This document shows, piece after piece, positions 1-7,640 of a stretch of 32,083 bases of DNA. Below the pieces are notes generated by a model. It did not search any database and was not told the DNA's origin. It was given only the letters and a program-made list of their open reading frames with translations. The stretch's first letter is position 1, and each line of letters opens with the position of its first letter. Source of the stretch: Mesorhizobium sp. (GTDB taxonomy: Bacteria; Pseudomonadota; Alphaproteobacteria; Rhizobiales; Rhizobiaceae); NCBI GenBank assembly GCA_004020365.1, contig SAQR01000063.1, forward strand, positions 1 through 32,083, read 5' to 3'. The position numbers and the translations under genes were made by a program.

Positions 1-38
1 TGCCGGATCGATTTCTCGACGATATGACTGTATAGCAT
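1..38 (-). CDS. SnoaL/NTF2-like protein, 5' end only (cut by window start)
   Basis: The first 38 bases encode, on the minus strand, the start of a protein beginning MLYSHIVEKSIR. This matches the first codons of the SnoaL-like gene that starts at 10247, and the two DNA copies are nearly identical here. A purine-rich GGAGAGG ribosome site lies just upstream of the ATG. The gene is divergent from the TetR gene at 162 with the shared dyad between them, the same arrangement as at 10247/10370. Whether this copy is intact cannot be seen, because only about 12 codons lie in the window. Function is inferred only from the second copy. Confidence 0.6.
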   Translation of the reverse strand, partial: MLYSHIVEKSIR

Positions 39-95
39 TTGACCTCTCCTCCAAATTTTGTCGGTGCCTGATCGAGGGCACCGTGCGCAGCCAAA

Positions 96-146
96 TTAGA
101 TTGCGTTCGAATTCTATATCTGCTATAGATGTCAAACGCAAGCTAA
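96..146. promoter_or_regulatory. Probable TetR operator, 51-bp imperfect dyad (copy 1)
   Basis: The outer arms are TTAGATTGCGTT (96-107) and AACGCAAGCTAA (135-146), which pair at 11 of 12 positions. An inner TCTATA/TATAGA pair surrounds the centre near 121. The dyad lies between divergent start codons at 38 and 162. Versions occur at 10304-10354 and 6331-6379, each beside a member of the same TetR family. Dyads in this position normally bind the adjacent TetR repressor; that this one does is inference. Confidence 0.7.
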
Positions 147-161
147 TTAAGGAGGTCGACG

Positions 162-761
162 ATGCGTGTGAGTCGCGTTCAGGCGGCGGAAAACCGCGAA
201 ACCGTGATCAATGTGGCAAGCCGGCTCTTTCGGGAGCGCGGCTTTGACGGCATCGGGCTTAAGGACATGATGGAGGCTGCCGGGCTGACCCAAGGCGCGT
301 TCTACAAGCAGTTCGCCTCCAAGGACGACCTGGCGGCGCAGGCCGCCAGGCGGGCGATGGAGAGTGCCTTCCAGCGATGGTCGGCCGCGGCCGCGGCCAA
401 TCCTGAGGATCCGCTTGGCGCGGTGATCGCATTCTACCTCAGTATGGACCATCGCGCAGACAGAATGGACGGCTGCCCGGTCGTGGCGCTCGGCGCGGAC
501 GCCGCCAGGCAGGGCGCCGACGTCAAGGCGTCATTTGAAGCCGGGGTCAGGGAGTACCTCGAGACGCTCGGTAATTGGGTTGGCGACGGCGAGGAGCCCA
601 GTGGCAAGGCCATGGCCATTCTCTCGACCATGGTCGGCGCGGTAGTCCTCTCGCGGGTTGTCAACGACGAGCGGCTGTCGAAGCGGTTCCTGCAAGCGGC
701 GGCCGAGAGCGTGCTGACTGCGTCGTCTGCGGGCGATGCCCAGCAGGGACCGCGCCAATGA
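162..761 (+). CDS. TetR/AcrR-family transcriptional regulator (paralogue 1)
   Basis: A 199-residue one-domain repressor of usual TetR length. Residues about 10-57 form the DNA-binding three-helix unit (VASRLFRERGFDGIGLKDMM then GLTQGAFYKQFASKDDL), a classic TetR helix-turn-helix. The rest is the variable ligand-binding and dimerisation region. The start is fixed by AAGGAGGT at 149-156. It is divergent from a SnoaL-like gene and has a long dyad directly upstream, so autorepression plus control of the neighbour is likely. The protein is closely similar to the product at 10370, nearly identical in the DNA-binding half. Its C-terminal part (VVNDERLSKRFLQAAAESVL) is closer to the decayed copy at 6398-6779 than to the paralogue at 10370. 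The ligand is unknown. Confidence 0.93.
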   Translation: MRVSRVQAAENRETVINVASRLFRERGFDGIGLKDMMEAAGLTQGAFYKQFASKDDLAAQAARRAMESAFQRWSAAAAANPEDPLGAVIAFYLSMDHRADRMDGCPVVALGADAARQGADVKASFEAGVREYLETLGNWVGDGEEPSGKAMAILSTMVGAVVLSRVVNDERLSKRFLQAAAESVLTASSAGDAQQGPRQ

Positions 762-849
762 CGATGGATTCTGCGAGCGAAGCGCGCAGCGCGACAGGCA
801 CAATCGCCGAGCTGGCGGACTGCACCGGGCTCGAGCTCGTTGCGAGGCT

Positions 850-898
850 GGCGGACGGCAGCATCCGCCGCGGAAGCGCGTAGCTGCCAGCTGGCAGC
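850..898. terminator. Possible bidirectional terminator between convergent TetR genes
   Basis: A 6-bp stem GGCGGA/TCCGCC (850-869) is followed by a perfect 16-bp palindrome, GCTGCCAGCTGGCAGC (883-898). They lie in the 153-bp gap between two convergent regulator genes. No T-run follows and the palindrome has no loop, so a terminator role rests on position only. Confidence 0.3.
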
Positions 899-914
899 CG
901 CCTTCCCAGGCCGC

Positions 915-1529
915 CTAGTCCGACTTGCCGAGAGCCTTCAGAATAAAGCGAATCTGCCTGCGCAGGCCCGCTTCGGTATCTTCCCCGTCTCGAACGCAGT
1001 GCTCGATCAGAATCGGGTGGAAGAACGGCGTGAACGCGGTCCTGACCGCACGCGCTGCTCCCGCGGGATCGTCGACCTTGAATTCGCCCGCCTCGATGCC
1101 TTCGCGGATGATCGCCTCGAAGATTGTCACCATCCACTCGATATACGCCGTGTTGATCGCGCGCTTCTCCTGCAAGGCGGCGACAATCAGGTCGTGCATG
1201 CGCCTTTCCTTGATCAGTTTCGTCTTGTTGTGCTGGTGAATAGCGGTCAGGAGCCGGTCCAGTTTCTCCGAGGCCGTTGCGTTCGTGCGAGCGATCGCAA
1301 AGGCGATATCGGCGACCTCGTTCACGACCCGCCTGCAGATGGACTCGTTGATCGCATCCCTGGAGGGAAAGAACCGGTAGACATTCGCCCGGCTCATGCC
1401 GAGTTCGGAGGCGATGTCGGCCACCGACGTCTTATGGTAGCCGATGCGGCGAAAGTGTTCCTCCGCTACCTCCAGGATGCGCCCGCGCATCTCGTCGGGC
1501 TCAGTTCGCGCGCGGATCGGTCGATTCAT
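915..1529 (-). CDS. TetR-family transcriptional regulator, last gene of the RND operon
   Basis: A 204-residue TetR regulator. The N-terminal HTH reads ILEVAEEHFRRIGYHKTSVADIASELGMSRANVYRFFPSRDAI (residues about 18-60), textbook for the family, and the C-terminal part resembles repressors linked to RND pumps. The chosen start (MNRPIRAR) has GGAGA about 7 bases upstream; a longer ORF to 1598 lacks this. It lies 114 bases downstream of the RND pump gene on the same strand and is probably the last gene of that operon. It is not closely related to the TetR paralogues at 162 and 10370. A role as local regulator of the pump is likely but inferred. Confidence 0.92.
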   Translation of the reverse strand: MNRPIRARTEPDEMRGRILEVAEEHFRRIGYHKTSVADIASELGMSRANVYRFFPSRDAINESICRRVVNEVADIAFAIARTNATASEKLDRLLTAIHQHNKTKLIKERRMHDLIVAALQEKRAINTAYIEWMVTIFEAIIREGIEAGEFKVDDPAGAARAVRTAFTPFFHPILIEHCVRDGEDTEAGLRRQIRFILKALGKSD

Positions 1530-1643
1530 GGGTTGTCTCCAGAACTGATGGATCGGATCTGCCGGGCTCTGGACGATCTTTTGTAAGCGGTAAGGCAAAG
1601 CCGGCGGGCGAAATCTTGACCCGCCGCCTGCGAGGACGGAGCC

Positions 1644-4600
1644 CTATTCGGCAGCAATTGCCGTTTGCTTTTCCACTTCATCCGTCGAGCCGGATGGCTC
1701 CTCATGGACGTCGTCTGCAGTTGGCTTGATCCGGAACCACGCGGCATAGAGCGCGGGAAGGAAGAGCAGGATCAGCACCGTGCCGACCGCCGTGCCGCCG
1801 ATCAGCGTATAGGCCATCGATCCCCAGAAGACGGAGTGCGTGAGGGGGATGAAGGCCAGCACGGCGGCCAGTGCCGTCAGGATCACGGGCCTGGTGCGTT
1901 GCACCGTGGCCTCGATGACGGCGTGATAGTCGTCAAGGCCGGCAGCACGGTTCTCCTTGATCTGTTCGGTCAGGATCAGCGTGTTGCGCATCAGGATGCC
2001 GGCCAGTCCTATCATGCCCAGAATGGCGTTGAATCCGAAGGGCTGGTTGAAGGTGAGCAGCATCGGCACGACGCCGACGAGGCCAAGTGGCGCCGTCAGC
2101 ATGACCATGGCCATCGTCGAGAAGGATCGCACCTGCAGCATGATAACGATCAGCATGGCGGCGATCATTGCCGGAAAGACTTTGCCCAGCGCGGTGTTGG
2201 CCTTTTCAGCCTCCTCGATCGATCCGCCCAATTCGATGCGATAGCCCGCCGGAAGGGATGCGATCAGCGGCTGAAGGGCCTTCATGATCTGCTTGGAAAC
2301 CTCTGGCGGCTGGGTCGCTTCGTTGATATCCGAGCGGATCGTGATGACAGGCGTGCGATCGCGACGCTTCAGGATCGGCTCTTCCAGACGGATTTCCGAA
2401 TGGCCGATCTGGTCAAGCGGAATCGGGCGACCGTCCCGGCTCATCAGTGAGAAATCCGCCAAACGTGTCGGATCCAGCCGCTCGCCGCCGGCGCTGCGTG
2501 CGACGATGGGGACGTTGCGGATGTCCTCGCGAACCTGCGTAACGGGGATGCCGGTGAGCAAGAACTGGAGTTGCTGGCCCACTTCCGCCGGCGACAGGCC
2601 GATGAGGTTCAGTCGATCCTGATCCGGGACGAAGCGGAGCACGGGTGTGCGATTGCCCCAATCGCGGTTGGCCTGACGCACGTCCGGGACGCCCCGCATG
2701 ATGTCGAGGGCCTTCTCGGAAATACTGTACAGTTGCGCCGGATCGGGACCCATGACCCGGAACTCGACCGGGAATGGCGTGTAGGGGCCGAATACGAGCT
2801 GCGTGACGCGCACATTGGCCTCAGGTGCAAGCCCCTGTGACACTGCCGCTCGGAGCCGGTGCTTCAAGGCATCGCGCGCCTCCGCGTCCGGCGTCAGCAC
2901 GACGATCTTGGCGAAGGCGGGATCCGGCAGCTCCGGCGCCATTGCGAAGAAGAAGCGGGGAGCGCCCTGGCCGACATAGCTCGTGACGATTTTAGCCTCG
3001 GGCTGTTCGTCCAGCCAGCCTTCGAGCTTCTCGACCGTAGCGGTCGTCGTCTCGATGCTGGTTCCTTCCGGCAGCCGAACCTCCACCAGCACTTCGGGGC
3101 GGTCGGATGTCGGGAAGAACTGCTGTTTGAGAGAGCCCATGCCAACAACGGAAAGCACGAAGGCGATAGCGACGATACCGGAGATTGCGAATTTGTGGCG
3201 CACGGCAAAGGTGATGAGCCGCCGCAAGCGCCGATAGTTCGGCGTGTCGTAAATTGCGTGGTGACCGCCCTCGACCGGTTTGATGTCGGGCAGCATCTTC
3301 ACGCCAAGATAGGGCGTGAAGACTACGGCGACGATCCAGGAGACGATGAGAGCAAACCCCACGACCCAGAAGATGTTGCCGGCATACTCGCCGGCCGTCG
3401 AGCGCGCGAAGCCCACTGGCAGGAACCCGGCGATCGTCACGAGCGTCCCGGAGAGCATCGGCGCCGCGGTGTGGCTCCACGCATAGGCAGCCGCCTTGAT
3501 GCGGTCCATGCCTTCTTCCATCTTCACCACCATCACCTCGATGGCAATGATGGCGTCGTCCACGAGAAGACCGAGCGACAGGATGAGGGCGCCGAGCGTG
3601 ATGCGGTCAAAGAACCGGCCGGTCTCCAGCATGATGATGAAGACGACGGCGAGCGTCAGGGGGACGGCAGCCGCCACGACGATACCGACGCGCCAGCCCA
3701 GGCTGAGCAGGCTCACCAGCAGCACGACACCGAGCGCCATCGCGAACTTCATCATGAATTCGTCGACCGCCGAGGTGATGTTGACGGCTTGGTCAGTCAC
3801 CGTCATCCCGAGCGGCAGTGTCTGTGCGATGGCTGCTGTCCTGTCCTCCAGCGCCGATCGCCGCCACGGGGCGGACGCTGAAGCTCTCCGATATCGCCGA
3901 GGTCCGCCGCGGCTATGAAGATCCTCCTACCTACCTCATTCGACGTCAGGGTGAGCCCACCATCATGCTCGCGGCTGTCATGCAGGAGGGCTGGGATGGT
4001 CTCGCGCTCGGCAAGGCGTGTCGGCGATCGCCTGAACGCTGCCATAAGCGCCGTCGACCCGGATGAAGACCCGCGGCCCCTTTGTGTCGATCGAGCCTGC
4101 CGGCGTGAGGGTGTTCTGCCGCTGCAAGGCGGCGATGATGTCCTGTGCCGACACGCCGAGGGTAGCCAGCTTGGCGTAGGAAAATTCGACGAATATCTTT
4201 TCGGGACGTTCACCAAGGATGTTGATCTTCTTGACGCCGGGCACGTGCAGGAGGTCCTGGCGGATCGCCTCGGCCTGCCTCGCCAACTCACGCATCGGCA
4301 TGCCCTTGGCCTTCAGCGCATAAAGGGCGAAGCTCACATCTGAATATTCGTCGTTGACGAAGGGGCCGAAGACGCCAGACGGCAAGTTGCGGGCTTCATC
4401 CCCGAGCTTCTTGCGGGCCTGGTAGAACTCCTCCTGCACGACAGATGGCGGTGTGCTGTCCTTCAGCGTAACCATCATATACGCAAAACCCGGCCGCGTG
4501 GTCGTCTCGACCCGGTCGTACCAGGTCAGCTCCTGAAGCCGCTTCTCCAACGGTTCGGCGACGAGGTCCTGCATCTCGCGCGCCGTTGCGCCCGGCCATG

Positions 4601-4754
4601 CGGTCGTGACCGTCAGGGTCTTGATGGTGAAGTTGGGGTCCTCCGCCCGCCCGAGCATGACGAAAGCGTAGGCGCCGGCGGCCACCAGCAGGAGGATAAA
4701 GAACAGCGTGACGGCGCGTTCACGAACGGCGATCGCGGAAAGATTGAGGTTCAT
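1644..4754 (-). pseudogene. RND-family efflux pump inner-membrane subunit, broken by an internal inversion
   Basis: An AcrB/HAE1-type proton-driven exporter. The N-terminal part (4754 down to about 4015) starts MNLNLSAIAVRERAVTLFF with a first membrane helix and pore-domain sequence. The remainder (3855 down to 1644) carries the other helices, including LGLLVDDAIIAIE, which holds the two Asp residues of the RND proton relay. Both parts are in one frame, but the frame stops near 3978 because 3856-4014 is inverted. The missing family sequence (LKLSDIAEVRRGYEDPPTYL and onward) is encoded on the plus strand there. Restoring the orientation gives 1036 codons with no stop, normal for the family. 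The start is one base after the stop of the adaptor gene. As written the gene cannot make a full pump; an assembly error or a true micro-inversion could explain it. Confidence 0.9.
3856..4014 (+). other. 159-bp inverted segment inside the RND pump gene
   Basis: Read on the plus strand, this stretch encodes a conserved RND porter-domain segment, from IAATGRTLKLSDIAEV to EGWDGLALGK, while the surrounding gene runs on the minus strand. It is flanked by a 4-bp inverted repeat, CGCC (3852-3855) and GGCG (4015-4018). Flipping it joins ...VQAIADTP to IAATGRT... and ...GLALGK to ALEDRTAAIAQ..., in frame at both junctions. The segment is exactly 53 codons long. No recombinase gene or long inverted repeat is seen nearby. 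Confidence 0.88.
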
Positions 4755-4755
4755 A

Positions 4756-5865
4756 TCAGTTACCGCCGGTTTCGGACGCAGTCCTGACGCGAGCGCCGTC
4801 CTGCAAGAGATGAGCGCCGAGCGAAACGATCGGATCGCTGGAGTTCAGTCCGGAGATCACGGCGGTTTCGCTGGTTACGCGAACAAGCCGTACGGGTTGA
4901 AACTTTACCGTCGAGCTGGCGCTGTCCAAGACCCAAACGCCGGTCTTTTCGCCGTCATCGAGCACGGCTCCCAGCGGCACCTGGACTTCCGGATGCTTCG
5001 CCTGGCTTGCAAGCCGAATGGTTACCGTCGCGCCAAGCGGTGCAGCCGCGGCCTCACCGTCGAGCACATAGCGGGCTTCATAGGTACGGGTCTGGACATC
5101 GGCGGAATTCGATAATTGCCGCAGATGTGCCGTATAGCGACGTCCGTCGCCCCCATACACGCTCGCCTCGGCCACCGACCCGATCGGCGGCCGGATCGTT
5201 TCGGGAAGCGCGACCACCGCCTCGCGGGAGCCGGCCTGCGCGATCTGGACCACCGCCTGGCCAGCAGACACGACCTGTCCCGGCTCGGCAAGCGCTTCGA
5301 CCACCGTTCCGTCTGCGTCCGCCACCAAGACCGCGTAGCTTGCCTCATTCTCGGCGACATGTGCTGCGGCTTCGGCGGCAGCGAGTTGCGCCTCGGCTGT
5401 ATCCACCGCGGCCTTCGCCTGCTCGTAGCGCTGTCGGGGGACCCATCCATCCCTAAGCAAACTGGCGTATCGCCGTTCATCCGGTTCCGTCTGAACGACT
5501 GTTGCGCGCGCTGCGGCAACGGCGTTGCGCTTCGACGTGAGCGCGAGGCGAAGGTCGGTGTCGTCGATGCGCATCAGTGGCTGACCAGCTTTGACCTCCT
5601 GACCCACATCCACGAGCCGCTCCACGATCTTGCCCGGTACGCGAAAACCGAGATTGCTCTGCACCCTAGCACCGATGATGCCGGTGAAGCCGCGTTCGGA
5701 TCCGTTCACCGGCGCTGCCGTCACCAGTCTGACGATCGGCGGTTCCTGCCTCGGGTCGCCTACGGCGGAGGCTCGCTGCGTAGGAATGGCAAGTGTGGCG
5801 AATGCCGCCGCTCCTGACATCGCGATCAGCACGCCCCCCAGCACAACAGCGGGTCTCTTTTTCAC
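4756..5865 (-). CDS. RND efflux periplasmic adaptor (membrane fusion protein, HlyD/AcrA type)
   Basis: A 369-residue adaptor that would link the inner-membrane RND pump to an outer-membrane channel. The N-terminus (MKKRPAVVLGGVLIAMSGAA) is a membrane anchor or signal sequence. A first lipoyl half follows (GFRVPGKIVERLVDVGQEVK, about residues 73-92), then an Ala-rich coiled-coil hairpin (about 105-170), then the second lipoyl half (ADGTVVEALAEPGQVVSAGQ) and beta-barrel domains. The length is normal and the frame intact. It sits 35 bases after the exported-protein gene and one base before the RND pump start, so operon coupling is clear. No outer-membrane channel gene is present in the window. 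If the pump is truly inactivated, this adaptor has no local partner. Confidence 0.93.
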   Translation of the reverse strand: MKKRPAVVLGGVLIAMSGAAAFATLAIPTQRASAVGDPRQEPPIVRLVTAAPVNGSERGFTGIIGARVQSNLGFRVPGKIVERLVDVGQEVKAGQPLMRIDDTDLRLALTSKRNAVAAARATVVQTEPDERRYASLLRDGWVPRQRYEQAKAAVDTAEAQLAAAEAAAHVAENEASYAVLVADADGTVVEALAEPGQVVSAGQAVVQIAQAGSREAVVALPETIRPPIGSVAEASVYGGDGRRYTAHLRQLSNSADVQTRTYEARYVLDGEAAAAPLGATVTIRLASQAKHPEVQVPLGAVLDDGEKTGVWVLDSASSTVKFQPVRLVRVTSETAVISGLNSSDPIVSLGAHLLQDGARVRTASETGGN

Positions 5866-5900
5866 GTTCGTCTCCTCCCAAAAAAGATTGCGTTTGACTT

Positions 5901-6314
5901 TTACATCGGCCCGACGGACGCGAGCCCAGCAGCACGCAGGCTGCCGTCTGCAATGCGGGTCGGTGTATTGGCATCGGCGCGCATGCCGGTCTCGGACGAC
6001 ACCGTCACCTCGTCGCCGGACCGCGAGAACGCGTAGAGCGGGCCGCGGTGGCCCGGCATCGAAAAGGCGACGGAGTCGCCGTCGGCGAGGCCCATGACGA
6101 CGCGCTGCAGATCGCCGCCGGTCTTCGGCGCGAAGGTGGCGGTGACCTCCAGGACGTCGCCTTCGGCCGGGACGTAATAGACGACCATGTCGAGGTGTCC
6201 CTCGTGCAGGCTGCCGGCTTCGATCGGGCGTCCTATGGTGGTTTCCTCGGCAAATGCCGGGGCGGCAAAAAACAGCGTGGCCAAAACCGAGGCGCTCAGG
6301 GTTTTGCGGATCAT
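5901..6314 (-). CDS. Small exported protein of unknown function at the head of the RND operon
   Basis: A 137-residue protein with a clear signal peptide: MIRKTLSASVLATLFFAAPAFA, cleavage expected after AFA. The mature part is beta-rich with a repeated Gly/Thr/Val pattern (VVYYVPAEGDVLEVTATFAP, RVVMGLADGDSVAFSMPGHR) and has no cysteines. AAAGGAGA before 6314 supports this start; the longer ORF to 6341 would run into the operator dyad and is not favoured. It is the first gene of the operon with the RND adaptor and pump. I do not recognise the family. Its place under a TetR-type operator suggests a periplasmic accessory role or a response to the same signal, which is inference. Confidence 0.8.
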   Translation of the reverse strand: MIRKTLSASVLATLFFAAPAFAEETTIGRPIEAGSLHEGHLDMVVYYVPAEGDVLEVTATFAPKTGGDLQRVVMGLADGDSVAFSMPGHRGPLYAFSRSGDEVTVSSETGMRADANTPTRIADGSLRAAGLASVGPM

Positions 6315-6330
6315 CTTGTATCTCCTTTGT

Positions 6331-6379
6331 TTAGATTGCATCCGAACTCTATAGCAGTTAGATTACGAATGCAATCTAA
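6331..6379. promoter_or_regulatory. Probable TetR operator, 49-bp dyad (copy at the RND operon head)
   Basis: The outer arms TTAGATTGCAT (6331-6341) and ATGCAATCTAA (6369-6379) are a perfect 11-bp inverted repeat. The interior CTCTATAGCAG resembles the inner part of the other two dyads. The dyad ends 17 bases upstream of the RND-operon start codon at 6314 and lies beside the decayed TetR copy. It is well placed to block transcription of the operon. Binding by the intact TetR paralogues is inferred from arm similarity. Confidence 0.7.
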
Positions 6380-6397
6380 AAATGAAAAAAATTGATG

Positions 6398-6779
6398 ATG
6401 CGTGTGAGGCGCTGCAGAAAACCGCGAAACTGCGATCGATGCGGCAGGCCGGCGCGGCTTTGACGGCATCGGCGTTAAGGATTTTGATGGCGGCTGCCCT
6501 GGCTGAAGTTGGGCACGTTCCAAGCAGCTCGGCTCGGATGCTGCCAGGCAGGGCGCCGACGCGAAGGCGTCAGTCGAAGATCGGGATACCTTGAGATGCT
6601 CGCTAGCTGTCTTGGTGAGGCCAATGCACGGCCGACGGCAAAGCATGGCTATTTTCTCGACAATGGTCGCGGTGCTCCTCTCGCGGGCCGTCAACGACGA
6701 GCGGCTGTCGGAGCGGTTCCTGCAAGCGGCGGCCGAGAGCGTGCTGATGAGGTCGTCTGCGGACGATGCCCTCACGGAC
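6398..6779 (+). pseudogene. Decayed TetR regulator, third copy of the 162/10370 family
   Basis: The sequence begins ATGCGTGTGAG like the two intact paralogues and keeps recognisable blocks. These are AAAACCGCGAAAC (codons about 10-14), GGCTTTGACGGCATCGG, GGCAGGGCGCCGACG, and the long C-terminal block 6646-6769 that closely matches 612-735. The helix-turn-helix recognition part and much of the centre are deleted and there are several frameshifts, so no TetR protein can be made. Its 3' block matches the paralogue at 162 better than that at 10370. It is divergent from the RND operon and separated from it by the operator, so it looks like the former local repressor of that operon. Confidence 0.85.
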
Positions 6780-6785
6780 GGCGGC

Positions 6786-6901
6786 AATGACGGGCGTCCC
6801 GCGGCGTCACTGTCGAGCACATAGCGGGCTACTCAGGTGCCCGTCCATGCGAGTTCAATCGAGGGTCGGGAGCGAAATACGCATTTGCCGGGCCGAGGCG
6901 A
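6786..6901. repeat. Direct repeat, left copy (116 bp)
   Basis: This matches 9624-9727 almost perfectly apart from a 12-base net difference (ATAGCGGGCTACT here against a single A there) and two or three substitutions. The two copies flank about 2.7 kb holding three genes. Bases 6807-6838 also resemble 5054-5085 inside the RND adaptor gene, so the repeat seems to include a scrap of an adaptor gene. Confidence 0.88.
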
Positions 6902-6974
6902 AAGCCAAAAAACGCTCCCCTTTGGCTCGGTGGTGTTTCGGTCGGGCAGGATGCCGCCCTTGACGATCAGGTCA

Positions 6975-6991
6975 AAAACTCATCTTTCGCC
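6975..6991. repeat. 17-bp direct repeat, copy at the 3' end of the hypothetical gene
   Basis: AAAACTCATCTTTCGCC recurs exactly at 7573-7589. This copy covers the last codons and the stop of the hypothetical gene; the other lies just upstream of its start. Confidence 0.75.
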
Positions 6992-7558
6992 CCTAGACTC
7001 TCCAATCAAATTGCCTTGGCGCCGAGCGACTATGTCCAATGCGGATTGCACATCCCGGTCGATCTGCTCACGCCGCGTCATGAACCAATTCTTGGCGCCT
7101 GGATAGTCAGCCGCCGATTCCCCGGAGACTGAAAAACCTAGCGTATTTTGGGACAAGGCAAGGATACCTTGCTGCCCTAATACAACGAAAAGAGTGACAC
7201 GTGTTTCGGCGGAATTGTTCTCAAGCCATCTGGCGACCCCGATACCGACCATATTGTTCTGTAGGTCTTTCATGATTTCCAAAGTCGTGTCAGGCTTTCC
7301 GCGTTTCACATAGAGTTCAGCAAATTCATTGACCATTCCACACCGGACGACCATCTCTTCGGCTATTGCCTCCGAAAGCCCGAGAAGCCTCAGTCCGGAA
7401 TAGAGATAGGAAGACGTCGAAGCATGCTTGAGGGCGTTGCGATAGCTCCCGTCAAGGCCTTGCTCAGTCACGATCCGGCGGACGCTCACTTCGAACCAGC
7501 CGTAAAAAGCGAGCGGCGGCAAAACGATCAGGAGCGCTAGCGCCAAGAGCTTCCTCAT
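6980..7558 (-). CDS. Hypothetical membrane-anchored protein
   Basis: A 192-residue protein with one N-terminal hydrophobic segment (LLALALLIVLPPLAFYGWF), probably an anchor or uncleaved signal, so the body is likely periplasmic. The core shows NALKHAS..., a conserved-looking acidic stretch NEFAELYVKRG, and IMKDLQNNMVGIGVARWL. The pattern of an early N-A-x-x-H-A motif followed by D-L-x-N-N-x-x-G recalls the DUF6973-type domain, but this is a weak impression. Base composition looks less GC-rich than its neighbours by eye. It lies inside the repeat-flanked cargo, downstream of the LysR gene on the same strand. The function is unknown. Confidence 0.65.
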   Translation of the reverse strand: MRKLLALALLIVLPPLAFYGWFEVSVRRIVTEQGLDGSYRNALKHASTSSYLYSGLRLLGLSEAIAEEMVVRCGMVNEFAELYVKRGKPDTTLEIMKDLQNNMVGIGVARWLENNSAETRVTLFVVLGQQGILALSQNTLGFSVSGESAADYPGAKNWFMTRREQIDRDVQSALDIVARRQGNLIGESRGER

Positions 7559-7572
7559 CCTACGATCCCATC

Positions 7573-7589
7573 AAAACTCATCTTTCGCC
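7573..7589. repeat. 17-bp direct repeat, copy upstream of the hypothetical gene
   Basis: This is the exact second copy of the 17-mer at 6975-6991. The two copies bracket the hypothetical gene, as expected if that gene were inserted or duplicated as a unit. Confidence 0.75.
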
Positions 7590-7640
7590 TTTCTGGGTAA
7601 GGGATCGTCAGCGCTTTCGGATAGGTCGCGCGGCGCGCGA

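Larger units (their letters stand above)
1..161. repeat. Duplicated divergent SnoaL/TetR promoter region, copy 1
   Basis: Bases 1-161 match 10210-10369 almost base for base with a few substitutions and a one-base indel. The match includes the SnoaL-like start codon, its ribosome site, the long dyad and the TetR ribosome site (AAGGAGGT). It continues into both TetR coding regions at lower identity, so this is a duplicated gene pair and not just a shared operator. Confidence 0.9.

Noticed and set aside
2859-3881. 340-codon plus-strand ORF
   Set aside because: It is the antisense shadow of the RND pump gene, with a low-complexity His/Asp-rich translation.
3851-4018. Site-specific invertible DNA switch with its own recombinase
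   Set aside because: Only a 4-bp inverted repeat bounds the segment and no invertase gene is present, so a dedicated switch is not supported; kept only as an open possibility.
3818-4066. Plus-strand ORF of 82 codons as a gene
   Set aside because: Its central part is the inverted piece of the RND pump gene; the ends are unrelated sequence in the wrong strand. It is explained by the inversion.
6381-6594. Short plus-strand ORF over the TetR remnant
   Set aside because: It reads across frameshifted TetR blocks and has no ribosome site or TetR-like protein sequence, so it is part of the pseudogene.
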